Part shown: positions 7,654 to 18,892 of the stretch, in pieces
How the letters are laid out: the number at the start of each line of letters is the position of its first letter
Numbering within the stretch: the stretch's first letter is position 1
DNA from: Blastocatellia bacterium
Lineage (GTDB): Bacteria; Acidobacteriota; Blastocatellia; Pyrinomonadales; Pyrinomonadaceae
DNA length: 64,000 bases
Direction of reading: 5' to 3'
Assembly: GCA_016789265.1 (NCBI GenBank)
Contig: JAEUQK010000009.1
Span: 1-64,000, forward strand
Made by a program: the position numbers and the translations under genes
The notes under the pieces: generated by a model
Seen by the model: the letters and a program-made list of their open reading frames with translations, nothing else
Database searches by the model: none
What the model was told of the DNA's origin: nothing

Positions 7654-9279
7654 TTACTTCATCGCCAGGTTCGAATCAAGCATCTTCTTTGCTTCGGGCA
7701 TCAACTCGACGGCTTTCAATATCTGTGGATCCACCTCAAGCAGCACCCTTATACCGGCTTCGTTCGAATAATTTGCGGTCGCAAGCTCCAAACGCAATCT
7801 CGTCTTCGCGAAATCCGGGTCTTTCATGATCGATTCAACCGTCAGGCCGCTTTGCTTGTCCGAGGCCGCATAGGACTTAAATGCCTCGAACAATCTGTCG
7901 TTGATCACAAATGCGGTCGGCTGTATATCGGCGGATTGATTCTGCCGTTCGACCTTGTACGATTCAAAACCTGCCACCTTTCCCGCGACCAACTGACGCA
8001 CGAAGTAGAATGCAGAGTCGCCGATACGCGAACGGAGCGCGTTGAACTCCGACGGCTCAGCCTTGACGTCCGGCTCGATCCCACGGCCGCCGTACAGCGT
8101 TCTGCCATCCGGAAGCGTTACAGGACTTCCCGCCGGCTTTGGACCGCCGTTTCCATTGTCTTCAGCATCGTGGTGCGAATAATAATCGTAGATCGAACCG
8201 CTCGAATAATCTCTTTGAAGCGATCGCCCGAACGGCGTGTAATAACGTGCCGTCGTAAGCGTCAGTCCCGTTCCGTACGGCAGCCTGAAAACACGCTGGA
8301 CCAGCCCCTTGCCAAAGCTGTCGGTGCCGACAACGAGGCCGCGACCGTAGTCCTGCATTGCACCCGCCACGATCTCCGATGCCGAGGCGGAACCGCCGTT
8401 GATAAGTACGACCAACGGAAAATTATCCGACATTCCGCCGGTGGAACGAAGTTCCCGCGTCGTCGAATAACTCGATCGCCCCTTCACCGAAACCACGGTC
8501 TTGTTCGAAGGGATAAAACGGCTTACGACCGATATCGCCTGCTCCAGAATACCTCCGGGATTTCCGCGAAGGTCGAGGATCAGGCTTTTCAATCCTTGCT
8601 TCTGAAGGTCGGTCACTGCATCACCGAGTTCGGCCGCTGTGGTCTCCTGGAATCCGCCTGTGAGTCCTACATAACCGACGCCGTTCGGAAGCATAAAGTA
8701 GTTCCGTATCGAGGGCAGCGGCACTCCACCGCGCACGATATCAAACTCGGTCGGACCCGCGGCCGCTACTCGTTCGATCTTCACCTTAACGGACGTCCCC
8801 TTTTCACCGCGAACATTTCTTGAGACCTCCGAGCTGGACCATTGTGTAGCGTCTTTTCCGTCGACCATGACAAATCTGTCACCATATCTCAAACCGGCTT
8901 TGTCCGCGGGCGTATTAGGAATTACGGATTGGATATAAACCCCGTCACGATGCTGCAGGATCGACACTCCTATTCCGTAAAACTCGGAAGCTTGTTCTTC
9001 GGAGAGTTTCCTGAACTCGTCTCGGGTAAAAAATGCCGAATGCGGGTCAAGCGTCCAGAGCATTCCTTGGATGGAACTGTCGGTTATCTTCTCGTGATCG
9101 ACACCGGACACGTACCCTTTCTCGACCACATCGACCGCCTCACGGTAATCGGCAGAGATTCTACCGGCCGTTACCTCCGTGCCCGCCAGCGTTGAGATAG
9201 ACGACCTGCCGAACAACCCGCCGATAACGGCCCCGATCGCGATTATCACGAGAGCGGCGATCCAAAACTTGTTACTCAT
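7654..9279 (-). CDS. ctp: carboxy-terminal processing protease (peptidase S41), membrane-anchored
   Basis: 541 residues from ATG 9279; five codons upstream (9294) is another ATG, but MSNKFWIAALVIIAIG gives a cleaner N-terminal membrane anchor. After the anchor comes a PDZ domain (about 105-175, YGIGVSI...GLRYGDRFVMVDG), then the S41 protease domain. The Ser-Lys dyad is visible: Ser in GGSASASEI (about 299) and Lys in DSFGKGLVQ (about 324), 25 residues apart as in E. coli Tsp. The C-terminal 120 residues resemble the helical extension of long Ctp proteases. It acts in the periplasm on C-termini of envelope proteins. It is monocistronic, with a terminator directly behind it. Confidence 0.92.
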   Translation of the reverse strand: MSNKFWIAALVIIAIGAVIGGLFGRSSISTLAGTEVTAGRISADYREAVDVVEKGYVSGVDHEKITDSSIQGMLWTLDPHSAFFTRDEFRKLSEEQASEFYGIGVSILQHRDGVYIQSVIPNTPADKAGLRYGDRFVMVDGKDATQWSSSEVSRNVRGEKGTSVKVKIERVAAAGPTEFDIVRGGVPLPSIRNYFMLPNGVGYVGLTGGFQETTAAELGDAVTDLQKQGLKSLILDLRGNPGGILEQAISVVSRFIPSNKTVVSVKGRSSYSTTRELRSTGGMSDNFPLVVLINGGSASASEIVAGAMQDYGRGLVVGTDSFGKGLVQRVFRLPYGTGLTLTTARYYTPFGRSLQRDYSSGSIYDYYSHHDAEDNGNGGPKPAGSPVTLPDGRTLYGGRGIEPDVKAEPSEFNALRSRIGDSAFYFVRQLVAGKVAGFESYKVERQNQSADIQPTAFVINDRLFEAFKSYAASDKQSGLTVESIMKDPDFAKTRLRLELATANYSNEAGIRVLLEVDPQILKAVELMPEAKKMLDSNLAMK

Positions 9280-9426
9280 CCTATACGACTCCAAACACCG
9301 TCGATAATACCATATTTAGGTGCTTATTCTCGTCTGGCGGTTGTCGCCGAACGATCTCAACGGTCCGCCCTGCCGTATCCGATTTACAATTACAAACCGA
9401 CACCGTAAGATTTACCTTTTGCCCGG

Positions 9427-10170
9427 ATGTTGCCTGACGTTTCCATCGTTGTCCCCGCGTTTGAGGAAGAAGATCGCCTCGGCTCGTCGCTTGCTAAGAT
9501 CGCATCATACCTGATCGAGAGCGAAACTTCTGCCGAGATCATAGTGGTCGATGACGGCTCTGCGGACAAAACCGCCGAGATCGCGGAGTCGGTGCTTCGA
9601 AAAACTCCGGCTATCGCTTCACAAGTCATCCGTTATGAGCAAAATCGCGGAAAAGGTTTTGCCGTAAGGACCGGCCTTCAAGCGGCGGCCGGCGAGATCG
9701 CACTTTTCAGCGATGCGGACCTTTCGACGCCGATCGAGGAGATGCCAAAGCTGGTCGATCCGATTCTGACCGGCGACTTTGACCTCACATTCGGCTCGCG
9801 TGCACTTGATCGCTCGCTTATCGGCACTCATCAGCCGTGGCGTCGCGAGCAGGGCGGAAAGGTGATGAATCTCATTATTCGCGCCATGTCCGGGCTTCCG
9901 TTTGCCGACACCCAGTGCGGATTTAAGGCGTTCAGAATGTCAAAATTCCGGCCGCTGCTGGACGTAATGACGATCGACCGTTTTGGGTTCGACGTGGAAT
10001 TTCTTTATGTCGCGAAATATCACGGTCTGCGGCTGAAAGAGATACCGGTGCGTTGGAACAACGTCGAAGGCTCAAAGGTCAACGTATTTCGCGACACACG
10101 GCGAATGTTCAGCGAGCTCAGTCAAATACGCCGAAATGCTCGAAAAGGAGTGTATAATCTGGAGAAATGA
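9427..10170 (+). CDS. family 2 glycosyltransferase, dolichyl-phosphate glucosyltransferase-like
   Basis: Transfers a sugar from a nucleotide sugar, probably to polyprenyl phosphate. 247 residues. GT-A features: PAFEEEDRL, the nucleotide-binding [10 protein letters not shown] (Asp42-Asp43), the metal-binding DAD (96-98) in [10 protein letters not shown], and DTQCGFKAF followed by FGFDVEFLY. These last motifs are characteristic of the DPG synthase (ALG5-like) branch. No C-terminal membrane helices are present, unlike DPM1/GtrB types. The stop codon overlaps the pdxJ start by four bases (ATGA). Confidence 0.88.
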   Translation: MLPDVSIVVPAFEEEDRLGSSLAKIASYLIESETSAEIIVVDDGSADKTAEIAESVLRKTPAIASQVIRYEQNRGKGFAVRTGLQAAAGEIALFSDADLSTPIEEMPKLVDPILTGDFDLTFGSRALDRSLIGTHQPWRREQGGKVMNLIIRAMSGLPFADTQCGFKAFRMSKFRPLLDVMTIDRFGFDVEFLYVAKYHGLRLKEIPVRWNNVEGSKVNVFRDTRRMFSELSQIRRNARKGVYNLEK

Positions 10171-10922
10171 CGGCCCGATTAAACGTGAACATCGATCATG
10201 TCGCGACTATTCGCGAAGCCCGTAAGACCATCGAGCCGAGCATTATCACAGCGGCCGTGATCTGCGAACAAGCGGGAGCGAACGGCATCACCGTTCATCT
10301 TAGACAGGATCGTCGCCACATTCAGGACAGAGACATCGAGTTGCTTCGGGACGTCGTCACCACTTATCTCAACGTCGAAATGGCGGCGACCGACGAAATG
10401 ATCGCCATCGCCGAGCGTACCAGGCCGGATGCGGTTTCATTGGTCCCGGAAAACCCGAATGAGGTGACCACCGAAGGCGGGCTAGATGTCATCGGAAATC
10501 TTGAGAACATAGAGAAGGCGTCTGAGAAGCTGAGGGCCGCCGGCATTTTTGTCAGCATTTTCATCGACCCCGATGTCGATCAGATCGAGGCGGCGGCCAG
10601 ATCAGGCGCTCAGCAGATCGAGATCTGTACCGCGGAATACGCCGAACTCACTTTAGCCTCTCGCGCCGTTCACGGCGAAGGCGAAAGAAAGGCGGCTGCC
10701 GAGGTTGACCGTATTCGTCGAGCCGCTGTACACGCGAAAGATAACGGCTTGATGGTCGCCGCGGGACATGGCCTTACATATCGAAACGTCGGAGCACTCG
10801 CGGCTATTCCCGAAATAACCGAATTCAATATCGGCCACAATATCATTTCAAGATCTGTTTTTGTCGGCCTCGACAAGGCCGTGCGTGAAATGATCGAAGC
10901 GATCTCACGCGCAAACTCATAG
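10167..10922 (+). CDS. pdxJ: pyridoxine 5'-phosphate synthase
   Basis: Condenses 1-deoxyxylulose 5-phosphate with 3-amino-2-oxopropyl phosphate to form pyridoxine 5'-phosphate, the closing step of the DXP-dependent vitamin B6 pathway. 251 residues, a TIM barrel of normal length. Recognised by [60 protein letters not shown] and [17 protein letters not shown]. It is translationally coupled to the upstream glycosyltransferase; the functions are unrelated as far as can be told. Confidence 0.97.
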   Translation: MTARLNVNIDHVATIREARKTIEPSIITAAVICEQAGANGITVHLRQDRRHIQDRDIELLRDVVTTYLNVEMAATDEMIAIAERTRPDAVSLVPENPNEVTTEGGLDVIGNLENIEKASEKLRAAGIFVSIFIDPDVDQIEAAARSGAQQIEICTAEYAELTLASRAVHGEGERKAAAEVDRIRRAAVHAKDNGLMVAAGHGLTYRNVGALAAIPEITEFNIGHNIISRSVFVGLDKAVREMIEAISRANS

Positions 10923-11025
10923 TTCAAACAAATCCTGCCAATTTTCTCGGACGTATAGTATTATTTTCTGGTCTCGCCCCGAATAAACTATTAACGGTCA
11001 GGTCCGTATCTTTGAGGAGCAAGTG

Positions 11026-12771
11026 ATGGTACGTAAGGCATTGGCATTCTCGCTCTTTCTTTCATTCGCCGTCCCGGCTGCGGCGCAAGGGACTCCATCG
11101 ACAAATACGGCGGTAAATGCGGACAAACTGGCGAAAAAGTCCGAGCTGATAGAGCAGATCCTTTCGGATGCACCCGGATTTCGCCTTGGAGAGAATCGCT
11201 CGTACACTTTCGCTCGGGCCGGAGCCGCTATCTGCAAGACCGACATTAAGACGGCTCAATCGCTTTTTCAGCGTTCGATCAACGATCTTCAGAACGCACA
11301 GATGCTCGTCGATACAGAAGACAAAAGTGGTGCCGGCCGATTGGAGTGGCAAATTAATCGGATCGCCCGGCCCAATATTTTGACGGTAATAGGCGGATGT
11401 GATGCCGAATTCGCTCTCGACAGCTTATTCAGGACGAGAACGATGTCGATCCAAAACGCCATCGCTCAAAGCTCCGAACCCTCCTCAAAGATCGACGACC
11501 CGAATCGGGCAAATTCTCAGGTCGCCCAAACGGAACTTAATCTCGAACAGCGGCTTACGCGATTAGCTGCAGATCAAAACCCCGAACTTGCGCTTAAATT
11601 ACTCCAGGACTCGATCAAAAAGGGGCTCTCGCCTGAAACGCTGAATTCACTAAGGAAGCTGTTTGAAAAAGACCCGGAGTCTGCGAATTCATTGGCAACT
11701 GACGCAATGAGCCGTCTACTTTCCGCAAATTTTTCTTCAGACACGGATGATCGAGGTGAGGTGAATCTTGCAAACGCCATCCTTAATGATCAGATGCGTG
11801 TCCGTAAACCCGGTACAAAGGACCTTAAGTTTGATGATTCCCAACTGCGCTCGCTTGCGTCGAAGTATATCGCTTTCTCGATCGGCGAGTTGTCCCGGCG
11901 TCCCGGCACCAATTTCACTTCTCTGGTCCGTATAGCCGAAAAATTCGCACCGGGATCGGTTGCTGCTCTCAAAAAACTTGAACGTGAACGGACGCCTGCT
12001 TCGCTTCGAAACGTGATGCCTAATTCAGACACGAGGCGAGTCATGGAATCAAACATGACAGCACCGCAGATACTCGCCGAGGCTCGAAGAATGCCTGCTG
12101 ATTCCCGCGGGCCGCTATATCAGAATGCAGCGAACAAAATGGCATCCTCCGGAGACCTTGACGGTGCGATGGCTTTGCTTCACGCAAACTTCACCGGCCG
12201 GGCCCTCGACAACGCCGTGAACAGTCTTAACTGGTGGTATGCCGGCGTCTTGATGAATCAGGGCAAGTTTTCAGAGGCCGAAGCGCTGATCGACCAGTTT
12301 CCGGAAAGCAACCGCCGGACTGCTCTGATGAATTTAGCGGCGAAGGCCTACGCCAAGGATAAGGTCGGAAACAAGGAATATGCTATCGGCGTCCTGAACA
12401 AGGCCCGAACGCTTATGCCGGATCGACCTGTCGACCAAACTACACTGGGACAATTCGTCCAGTTGACGATCGCCTTTGCCGAGGTGGACACGGATGAGGC
12501 ATTCAATACATTTCAACCGGTAATTGGTCAGATAAACGAGTTGTCGGATGCAAACGCCGTGGTGTCAGGATTTCAGGGGACTGGCGTCGTCAGAAACGGC
12601 GAGTTCATTCTGCCGGCCAATCCAAACTTCGGTTTCCAGCTCGAGCCGAATCTGCTGCGTACGCTTGCAAAAGCGGACTTTGACCGCACCGTCAAGCTCC
12701 TCGATGGTCTGACCCGCCGAGAAGTCCGTACGCATTTCAAATTTCAACTAGTGGAATTGGGCTTGAACTAA
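11026..12771 (+). CDS. secreted alpha-helical protein of unknown function
   Basis: 581 residues with a signal peptide (MVRKALAFSLFLSFAVPAAAQ). A GTG at 11023 directly precedes ATG 11026; ATG is chosen because GAGGAG at 11014-11019 is 6 bases ahead of it. The mature part is Ala/Leu-rich with helical hairpins, for example NPELALKLLQDSIKKGLSPE and QGKFSEAEALIDQFPESNRR, suggestive of degenerate TPR-like repeats. No enzyme motif was found. It may be a periplasmic scaffold; proteins like this are frequent in Blastocatellia. It converges on uvrA with only three bases between the genes. Confidence 0.8.
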   Translation: MVRKALAFSLFLSFAVPAAAQGTPSTNTAVNADKLAKKSELIEQILSDAPGFRLGENRSYTFARAGAAICKTDIKTAQSLFQRSINDLQNAQMLVDTEDKSGAGRLEWQINRIARPNILTVIGGCDAEFALDSLFRTRTMSIQNAIAQSSEPSSKIDDPNRANSQVAQTELNLEQRLTRLAADQNPELALKLLQDSIKKGLSPETLNSLRKLFEKDPESANSLATDAMSRLLSANFSSDTDDRGEVNLANAILNDQMRVRKPGTKDLKFDDSQLRSLASKYIAFSIGELSRRPGTNFTSLVRIAEKFAPGSVAALKKLERERTPASLRNVMPNSDTRRVMESNMTAPQILAEARRMPADSRGPLYQNAANKMASSGDLDGAMALLHANFTGRALDNAVNSLNWWYAGVLMNQGKFSEAEALIDQFPESNRRTALMNLAAKAYAKDKVGNKEYAIGVLNKARTLMPDRPVDQTTLGQFVQLTIAFAEVDTDEAFNTFQPVIGQINELSDANAVVSGFQGTGVVRNGEFILPANPNFGFQLEPNLLRTLAKADFDRTVKLLDGLTRREVRTHFKFQLVELGLN

Positions 12772-12774
12772 AGC

Positions 12775-15678
12775 TTATTTGAGGAGGGCTTTTAATGCCT
12801 GTCCTGTGTAAGATCGTTTCACGCGGGCAACCTCTTCAGGTGTTCCTGTCGCAACGACCTTCCCCCCGCCTGCGCCGCCTTCAGGTCCAAGGTCGATGAT
12901 ATAGTCCGCCGATTTGATCACGTCCAAATTGTGTTCAATGACAATTACCGTATTACCCGTATCTACCAGCTTTTGCAGAACGTCAAGCAATTTGTGAACG
13001 TCTGCGAAATGGAGCCCGGTTGTCGGTTCGTCCAAAATGTAGATCGTTTTGCCCGTTGCGCGTTTTGAAAGTTCTTTAGCAAGCTTTATCCGCTGTGCCT
13101 CACCTCCGGAAAGCGTCGTTGAGGATTGGCCGATCTGTACATAGCCCAAGCCGACGTCGAGCAGCGTTTCCAACTTCTGCTTGATCTGCGGGATATTTTC
13201 GAGAATCGGAAAGGCATCCTCGATCGTGGTCCCAAGCAGGTCCGCGATCGACAGGCCCTTGTATTTCACAGCGAGGGTTTCCCGGTTATATCGCTTTCCG
13301 CGGCATATGTCACAAGTGACATAAACGTCCGGCAGGAAGTTCATCTCGATCCGCTTCATCCCGTCGCCTTCACAGCCCTCACATCGTCCGCCCTTTACGT
13401 TGAATGAGAATCGACCGGCCTTGTAACCGCGCGTCCGCGATTCGGGCAGCATCGCATAAAGTTCGCGGATAGGTGTAAACAACCCCGTGTAGGTTGCCGG
13501 ATTGGATCTCGGCGTTCGGCCGATAGGCGACTGATCTATCTCGATGATCTTGTCCACGAGTTCCAGACCGTCTATCCTATCGTGCTCAAGCGGTTCTGTA
13601 CTGGACTTGTAAACATAACGATATAGAGCCGGATAAAGTATGTCTTCGACCAATGTCGATTTGCCTGAACCCGAAACTCCCGTCACGACCGTCAACAGGC
13701 CAAGCGGAAACTCGACGTCGATATTCTTCAGGTTGTGTGCACGTGCGCCTTTCACGCGAAGCCGGCTTCCGTTCGGCAGGCGGCGAAGTTCCGGAACCTC
13801 GATCTTTAACTCGCCGTTGAGATATTTACCCGTCAACGAATTTTCTGACCTCGCGATCTGCTTTGGAGTTCCCGTAGCGACCACCTCGCCACCGTGCGTC
13901 CCGGCGAGCGGGCCGAGATCGACAACATAATCGGCATGTTCGATGGTCTCTTCATCGTGTTCGACTACCAGTACCGTGTTTCCAAGGTCTCGGAGTTCGT
14001 GAAGAGTATCAAGCAGTTTCCGATTGTCTCTTGGATGCAGCCCAATGCTGGGTTCATCCAACACATATAAGACTCCGCGTAGCTGAGAACCTATCTGTGT
14101 TGCCAGTCTGATGCGCTGCCCTTCGCCTCCGGAAAGCGTCGCCGACGCTCTGTCGAGGGTCAGGTAGCCCAAACCGACCGCAGAAAGGAAACGTAACCTG
14201 TCGCGGATCTCTTTCAAAACCAGCCCGGCGATCTTCTCTTCCCGAAGGCTCAACTTGATTCCGTCGAACCTGACGACCGCATCATCGATCGGCAGTCCTG
14301 TATATTCTGCGATCCCGAGCCCGTTGATCTTCACCGCGAGGCTTTCGGGCTGAAGCCGGGCACCGTCGCACGACGGACACGGTACCGGTCCGACCATTTC
14401 ATAGAGAGCATCGCGGACTTTTTCGGACGGAGGATTTTCCAGCCGCTCTTTCATCGCCCGAAGAGCTCCTTTCCAATCGCTCTCGTATTTGTAATCGCCC
14501 TGACGAAAAGTCAAGCGCTTTTTCGTCCCATAAAGGAATGCATTTCTGATCTCTTCCGGAAGCTCGAAAAAGGGCGTCTGCGTTAAAGCCTGTCCCGCGT
14601 CAGACGGCGAGTCAACGGCAGATCTCTTTCGTTTTCCTTTCTTTCGTTCCCGCGCATTCTCTGCAGGCGGTTCCAGCGGGTCACCTTCGACAAATCGCTC
14701 TATGATCGCCATCAATGCCGACCTGAGAAATGAAGCTCCTGACCTGTCAGCACCGTTAAGGAACTCGATCTTGGTTGGAGTTTGAGACGGATCAGATACG
14801 ATCTTGTTCGCATCGATCTCCATCACGGTACCGATTCCCTGGCAGCGTTTGCATGCCCCGTATGCCGAGTTGAACGAAAACGAACGCGGTTCGAGGGTCG
14901 CGATGTTGATACCGCAATTGACGCAAGCCATCCGCTCGGAATAGAGCTTCTCATCACCATCAACGATTGATATCAGCACTCCGCCGCCCGAGAGTTTTAG
15001 CGCGGTCTTTACCGATTCCGTCAGCCGATCCTTCACACCGTCCTTTATCAGCAATCGATCGACAACTACCTCGATAGTGTGGTTCTTGCGTTTGTCTAGT
15101 TCGATGTCCTCATCGAGCTGCCGCATCTCGCCATCTATCCGGGCACGGATAAATCCGTCTTTATGCAGCTTTTCCAGTTCTTTCTTGAATTCACCCTTAC
15201 GGCCGCGAACTATCGGCGCAAGCACCATTACCCGCTCACCGTCCGGGAGGCTCAGGATCCCGCCTACTATATTTTCGACGGACTGTCTCGTTATCGGAGC
15301 CCCGCACTGGTGGCAATGCGGCTGGCCGATCGAAGAGAAAAGCAGGCGAAGATAATCGTAGATCTCGGTCACGGTGCCGACCGTCGAACGCGGCGATCGC
15401 GAAACCGTTTTTTGTTCGATCGAGATCGCCGGACTCAAACCTTCGATCGAATCGACGTCCGGCTTTTCGAGTTGGTCCAGAAATTGACGTGCGTAGGCCG
15501 AAAGAGATTCGACGTATCGACGCTGCCCTTCGGCATAGATCGTGTCAAAAGCAAGCGAAGATTTACCCGAACCGGACAGCCCGGTGATCACCGTGAACTT
15601 ATCGCGCGGTATCTCGACATTTATGTTCTTGAGATTATGTTGGCGGGCTCCCCGGACGGTTATCTGCTCTATGCTCAT
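12775..15678 (-). CDS. uvrA: excinuclease ABC subunit A
   Basis: DNA-damage recognition ATPase of nucleotide excision repair; dimerises and loads UvrB. 967 residues, slightly longer than E. coli (940). Two ABC cassettes: Walker [10 protein letters not shown] near residue 31 and GVSGSGKST near 650, with signatures [12 protein letters not shown] and [12 protein letters not shown]. Zinc modules are present: CHQCG, CVNCG...[17 protein letters not shown], and CEGCEGDG...[11 protein letters not shown] basic linker ([16 protein letters not shown]) interrupts the first cassette's insertion region and accounts for most of the extra length. Not in an operon with uvrB here. Confidence 0.97.
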   Translation of the reverse strand: MSIEQITVRGARQHNLKNINVEIPRDKFTVITGLSGSGKSSLAFDTIYAEGQRRYVESLSAYARQFLDQLEKPDVDSIEGLSPAISIEQKTVSRSPRSTVGTVTEIYDYLRLLFSSIGQPHCHQCGAPITRQSVENIVGGILSLPDGERVMVLAPIVRGRKGEFKKELEKLHKDGFIRARIDGEMRQLDEDIELDKRKNHTIEVVVDRLLIKDGVKDRLTESVKTALKLSGGGVLISIVDGDEKLYSERMACVNCGINIATLEPRSFSFNSAYGACKRCQGIGTVMEIDANKIVSDPSQTPTKIEFLNGADRSGASFLRSALMAIIERFVEGDPLEPPAENARERKKGKRKRSAVDSPSDAGQALTQTPFFELPEEIRNAFLYGTKKRLTFRQGDYKYESDWKGALRAMKERLENPPSEKVRDALYEMVGPVPCPSCDGARLQPESLAVKINGLGIAEYTGLPIDDAVVRFDGIKLSLREEKIAGLVLKEIRDRLRFLSAVGLGYLTLDRASATLSGGEGQRIRLATQIGSQLRGVLYVLDEPSIGLHPRDNRKLLDTLHELRDLGNTVLVVEHDEETIEHADYVVDLGPLAGTHGGEVVATGTPKQIARSENSLTGKYLNGELKIEVPELRRLPNGSRLRVKGARAHNLKNIDVEFPLGLLTVVTGVSGSGKSTLVEDILYPALYRYVYKSSTEPLEHDRIDGLELVDKIIEIDQSPIGRTPRSNPATYTGLFTPIRELYAMLPESRTRGYKAGRFSFNVKGGRCEGCEGDGMKRIEMNFLPDVYVTCDICRGKRYNRETLAVKYKGLSIADLLGTTIEDAFPILENIPQIKQKLETLLDVGLGYVQIGQSSTTLSGGEAQRIKLAKELSKRATGKTIYILDEPTTGLHFADVHKLLDVLQKLVDTGNTVIVIEHNLDVIKSADYIIDLGPEGGAGGGKVVATGTPEEVARVKRSYTGQALKALLK

Positions 15679-15730
15679 TACGGTTAAAAACTGCTCAGTA
15701 TGCCGAAACGAGTATTATAGCAAACACGGT

Positions 15731-16669
15731 TCAGACGATGCCAAGCACCGCCCAAAGCGAGACCAGCGAGATGACGATCCAAAGCAAAACGCCCTGGATC
15801 AACGGCCTTACGCCGACAGCTCTTAACGTTTCGCGGCTCAGGCTTGCACCGATGAGAAATAGCGTTACCGTCATTCCCGCCTTTGCCGCGCTTACAAGCG
15901 AATCGAAGATGCTGGGAAGTATGAACGCCGGAGCGTACGTTCTGAACGCGGCCGCCGCAACAAAGAGAAAAATGAACCAAGGGATCGCGATCTTTGTTTT
16001 CGATCCCGCGTCTGCTTTCCTGTACAGAAACGCGAACATGAATGCGACCGGTGCGATCCAGAGTGCTCGTGCGAGCTTTACCGTCGTCGCTATCGCAAGG
16101 GCCTGCTCGCCGAATGCCTGCGACGCACCTACGACAGAACTGGTGTCATGGATCGCAATGGCAGACCAAATTCCAAACTGATCCTGTGTTAGCCCGATCG
16201 CGTGACCGATGAGGGGAAAGGCGAAGAGCGCTACCGAGTTCAGAACAAATACGGTTCCGAGCGAGACCGACATTTCTTCGGGTTCGGCGTTGATCGCGGG
16301 CCCGACCGCTGCGATCGCGCTTCCGCCGCAGATCGCCGTACCGGATGAGATCAGGGCCGACGTTTTCCTTTGGACGTTCAAGAGTTTCCCGACGAAATAT
16401 CCCAGGATCAACGTCCCGAAGATCGTCGCGATCGTGAAGAGAATGCCGTCTTTACCGGCCTTATAGACTGCCCCCAGATTCATTCCAAATCCGAGCAGCA
16501 CAACTGAAGCTTGAAGAAGATACTTTGTCGGTTTACCCGTCAGCTTTGGAAATGGATTTGTGACCGTAAATGCCAGCACAAGCCCAAGCGCAAGTGCGAT
16601 CGGAGGCGATCCGTAAGGCGAAAGGCAAAATAGGATGAGGATGATAAAGAAGGCTTTTTGCCAAGACAT
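15731..16669 (-). CDS. YeiH-type (UPF0324) membrane transporter
   Basis: 312 residues with about nine or ten membrane helices. The family is recognised by the Gly-rich [19 protein letters not shown] motif in mid-protein and [15 protein letters not shown] earlier. Members are described as putative sulfate exporters; this is weakly supported experimentally. It lies 53 bases behind uvrA on the same strand. The next minus gene upstream is uvrA, so it may be read through from it. Confidence 0.85.
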   Translation of the reverse strand: MSWQKAFFIILILFCLSPYGSPPIALALGLVLAFTVTNPFPKLTGKPTKYLLQASVVLLGFGMNLGAVYKAGKDGILFTIATIFGTLILGYFVGKLLNVQRKTSALISSGTAICGGSAIAAVGPAINAEPEEMSVSLGTVFVLNSVALFAFPLIGHAIGLTQDQFGIWSAIAIHDTSSVVGASQAFGEQALAIATTVKLARALWIAPVAFMFAFLYRKADAGSKTKIAIPWFIFLFVAAAAFRTYAPAFILPSIFDSLVSAAKAGMTVTLFLIGASLSRETLRAVGVRPLIQGVLLWIVISLVSLWAVLGIV

Positions 16670-16677
16670 GTTTTGTC

Positions 16678-16702
16678 ACCACCGCCTACGGTAGCTGGTG
16701 GT
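16678..16702. repeat. palindromic intergenic element, copy 1
   Basis: ACCACC...GGTGGT with an inner CGGTAGC. A second diverged copy lies at 54117-54138, sharing ACCACCG, CGGTAGC and GGTGGT. It resembles REP-type dispersed hairpins. Confidence 0.5.
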
Positions 16703-16813
16703 TAAATTTGATTCGCGTCGATCAGATAAGTCGATGATCCATGCTGAAACTTCACTGATCGGCAATGAATTACGATAAAGTCGAATCACCCGCTGCCGCA
16801 CGTGGTACTCACT

Positions 16814-17554
16814 TTATTTAGCTTTTCCTTGATTTGCGACTGCTTCCTGAGCGGCTTTTATCGCGTCGGCGTCACCGAGATAGTAACTCTTTATCGGTTT
16901 CAGGCCTTCGTCGAGTTCATAGACGAGCGGAATGCCGGTCGGTATGTTCAGGCTGACGATCTCGTCATCCGAAATGCCGTCGAGATACTTTACCAAGGCA
17001 CGCAGACTATTGCCGTGTGCCGCGATGATCAGCCGTTTGCCGTCCCTTATTTTCGGCATTATCTCGCTTTCCCAATAGGGGACGACGCGAGCGACCGTAT
17101 CCTTCAAACATTCAGTTGCGGGAAAATTATCGATACCGGCATATCGCGGATCGTTTCCAAGATAACGATCATCCGATACGTCCAATTCCGGCGGAGGCAC
17201 ATCGTAACTGCGTCGCCAGATCAGGACCTGTTCGTCGCCGTACTTCGCGGCGGTTTCGGCCTTGTCTAAGCCCTGCAATCCGCCGTAATGCCTTTCATTC
17301 AGCCGCCACGATTTCGTCTCGGGGATCCACATCAGGTCCATCTCGCTCAAGACAGTCCACAACGTCCTGATCGCACGTTTAAGTACGGACGTGTAGGCTT
17401 CGTCAAATGTAAATCCTTCATCTTTGAGCAGCTTTCCTGCGGCCTTTGCTTCTTCCAGTCCCTTTTCCGAAAGATCAACGTCCTTCCAGCCGGTAAAACG
17501 ATTCTCTTTGTTCCATTGGCTTTCGCCGTGGCGTATCAATACTAATTTGCGCAT
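16814..17554 (-). CDS. gpmA: 2,3-bisphosphoglycerate-dependent phosphoglycerate mutase
   Basis: Interconverts 3- and 2-phosphoglycerate in glycolysis/gluconeogenesis. 246 residues, normal for dPGM. The phosphohistidine is His9 in [18 protein letters not shown]; the second catalytic His is in [15 protein letters not shown], and ERHYGGLQG supplies the substrate-binding Arg and Glu. Starts 30 bases after the folC stop region, with the hairpin at 17563-17580 in the gap. Confidence 0.96.
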   Translation of the reverse strand: MRKLVLIRHGESQWNKENRFTGWKDVDLSEKGLEEAKAAGKLLKDEGFTFDEAYTSVLKRAIRTLWTVLSEMDLMWIPETKSWRLNERHYGGLQGLDKAETAAKYGDEQVLIWRRSYDVPPPELDVSDDRYLGNDPRYAGIDNFPATECLKDTVARVVPYWESEIMPKIRDGKRLIIAAHGNSLRALVKYLDGISDDEIVSLNIPTGIPLVYELDEGLKPIKSYYLGDADAIKAAQEAVANQGKAK

Positions 17555-17562
17555 ATCGGAAC

Positions 17563-17580
17563 GCGGACGCCCTCGTCCGC
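17563..17580. repeat. short GC-rich inverted repeat between folC and gpmA
   Basis: GCGGACG and CGTCCGC with a 4-base loop. No T-run follows on the minus strand, so it is unlikely to terminate folC. It could be a dispersed hairpin or an mRNA-stabilising element. Confidence 0.45.
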
Positions 17581-17584
17581 AATC

Positions 17585-18892
17585 TTAATTATTCAACAAC
17601 TTCTTAACTTCACCAACCAGATACAATGATCCTGTAACGAGTATCACTCCATCTTGCGTCGTTAGCTCCCTTGCTTTCTCGATCGCCTCGGCCACGTCGT
17701 CTGTCTTTGTGAGCTTGTCTGCCATGATCGAGTTCGGGGTAAAAAGAGCGAGTTCATCTACCGTCATCGCCCTTGAATTTGAGGGCCGAGTGAGAATGAT
17801 TCTCTCCGCCCGCGGCCAAAGGATCTCAGCGATCTCGGCTACCGACTTGTCTCGCATCGAACCGAAGACGAGGGTTATCGGTTTTCTCTCGCTCTCATCG
17901 AGAAACTGTCTGAGAGCCGTCGCACCGCCGGGGTTGTGAGCTCCGTCGAGGAGTAAGTTATCGATGTACTCCAAACGTCCCGGATGCCTAGCCTTCTTTA
18001 GCCCCTCAACAATACGGACTTCCTCCTCACCGTCCTCGAACTTGAGGAACATTCCCTGAAGCAAAAGGGCCTTCGCTATTTGAAGTGCCGTCTGCGCGTT
18101 TTCGGCTTGATGCCGTCCTAGAAGGCCCAATCTAATCGGCTCATGGCGATACAGAGACAGTTCAACATTCACGGTCCCGTCGTCGTTAAGGAGAGTCCTC
18201 CAGGGCGCGTATTCATCGTTGAGCGGCTCGATCCCGAGATCTCTACAATGCTTTCTGAGTATCCGCATCACGTCTCGCGACTGTGCACCTAGTACAGCAT
18301 CCTGAGTCTCAGAGGTGATGATCTCCGCCTTCTCCGCCGCGATCTCTTCGATCGTGTCGCCGAGGTATTCCTGATGGTCGAGGTCGATGCGGGTGATGGC
18401 GGCGATCTCGGCGTTTGCGGCGGTAACCGCGTCGTAACGGCCGCCGAGGCCGGTTTCGAGTATCGCGAGCTCGACGCCCGCATTCGCAAATGCCACAAGT
18501 CCGATCGCGGTCACCTGTTCGAAATACGTCGGCGTATGGGACAACTTCCCATTGGAAAGGAGCGATTCCGACGTCTCACGAACGATGGTCGCCAGCCTCG
18601 CAAATTCGCTCTCGCTTATGTCCTCGCCATTGATCTTAATACGCTCAGTGATCGAGATCAGATGCGGCGATGTGTAGAGCCCGGTTTTGATCCCGGCTTC
18701 GAGACATATCGAATTCAAGAACGCACAGACCGAACCTTTGCCGTTCGTACCGGCAACCTGGACCTTTATGTACTTCGTATTGGGATCTCCGAGTTCGGTG
18801 AGCAGCGTTGTGATATTTTCCAGCCCGAGCTTCATCGCCTCGACCTCGTTGCCGAGCGAATACAGATATGCTTCTGATTCGGGAAAATTCAC
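17585..18892 (-). CDS. folC: bifunctional dihydrofolate/folylpolyglutamate synthase
   Basis: Adds glutamate to dihydropteroate and to folates. 435 residues, a Mur-ligase-like ATPase. Seen: P-loop VQVAGTNGKGSVCAFLN, the omega-loop region SPHLISITERIKING, FEQVTAIGLVAF, LETGLGGRYDAVTAAN, ITRIDLDHQEYLGDTI and LLDGAHNPGGATALRQF. The start codon overlaps the DinB-family gene stop by four bases (ATGA), making accD-DinB-folC one operon. The accD-folC pairing is common in bacteria. Confidence 0.96.
   Translation of the reverse strand: MNFPESEAYLYSLGNEVEAMKLGLENITTLLTELGDPNTKYIKVQVAGTNGKGSVCAFLNSICLEAGIKTGLYTSPHLISITERIKINGEDISESEFARLATIVRETSESLLSNGKLSHTPTYFEQVTAIGLVAFANAGVELAILETGLGGRYDAVTAANAEIAAITRIDLDHQEYLGDTIEEIAAEKAEIITSETQDAVLGAQSRDVMRILRKHCRDLGIEPLNDEYAPWRTLLNDDGTVNVELSLYRHEPIRLGLLGRHQAENAQTALQIAKALLLQGMFLKFEDGEEEVRIVEGLKKARHPGRLEYIDNLLLDGAHNPGGATALRQFLDESERKPITLVFGSMRDKSVAEIAEILWPRAERIILTRPSNSRAMTVDELALFTPNSIMADKLTKTDDVAEAIEKARELTTQDGVILVTGSLYLVGEVKKLLNN

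Noticed and set aside
7852..8823. 323-codon plus-strand ORF
   Set aside because: Antisense to the ctp protease, Arg/His-rich as expected from a GC-biased shadow frame.
17563..17580. folC terminator
   Set aside because: The stem is strong but no T-run follows in the direction of transcription.
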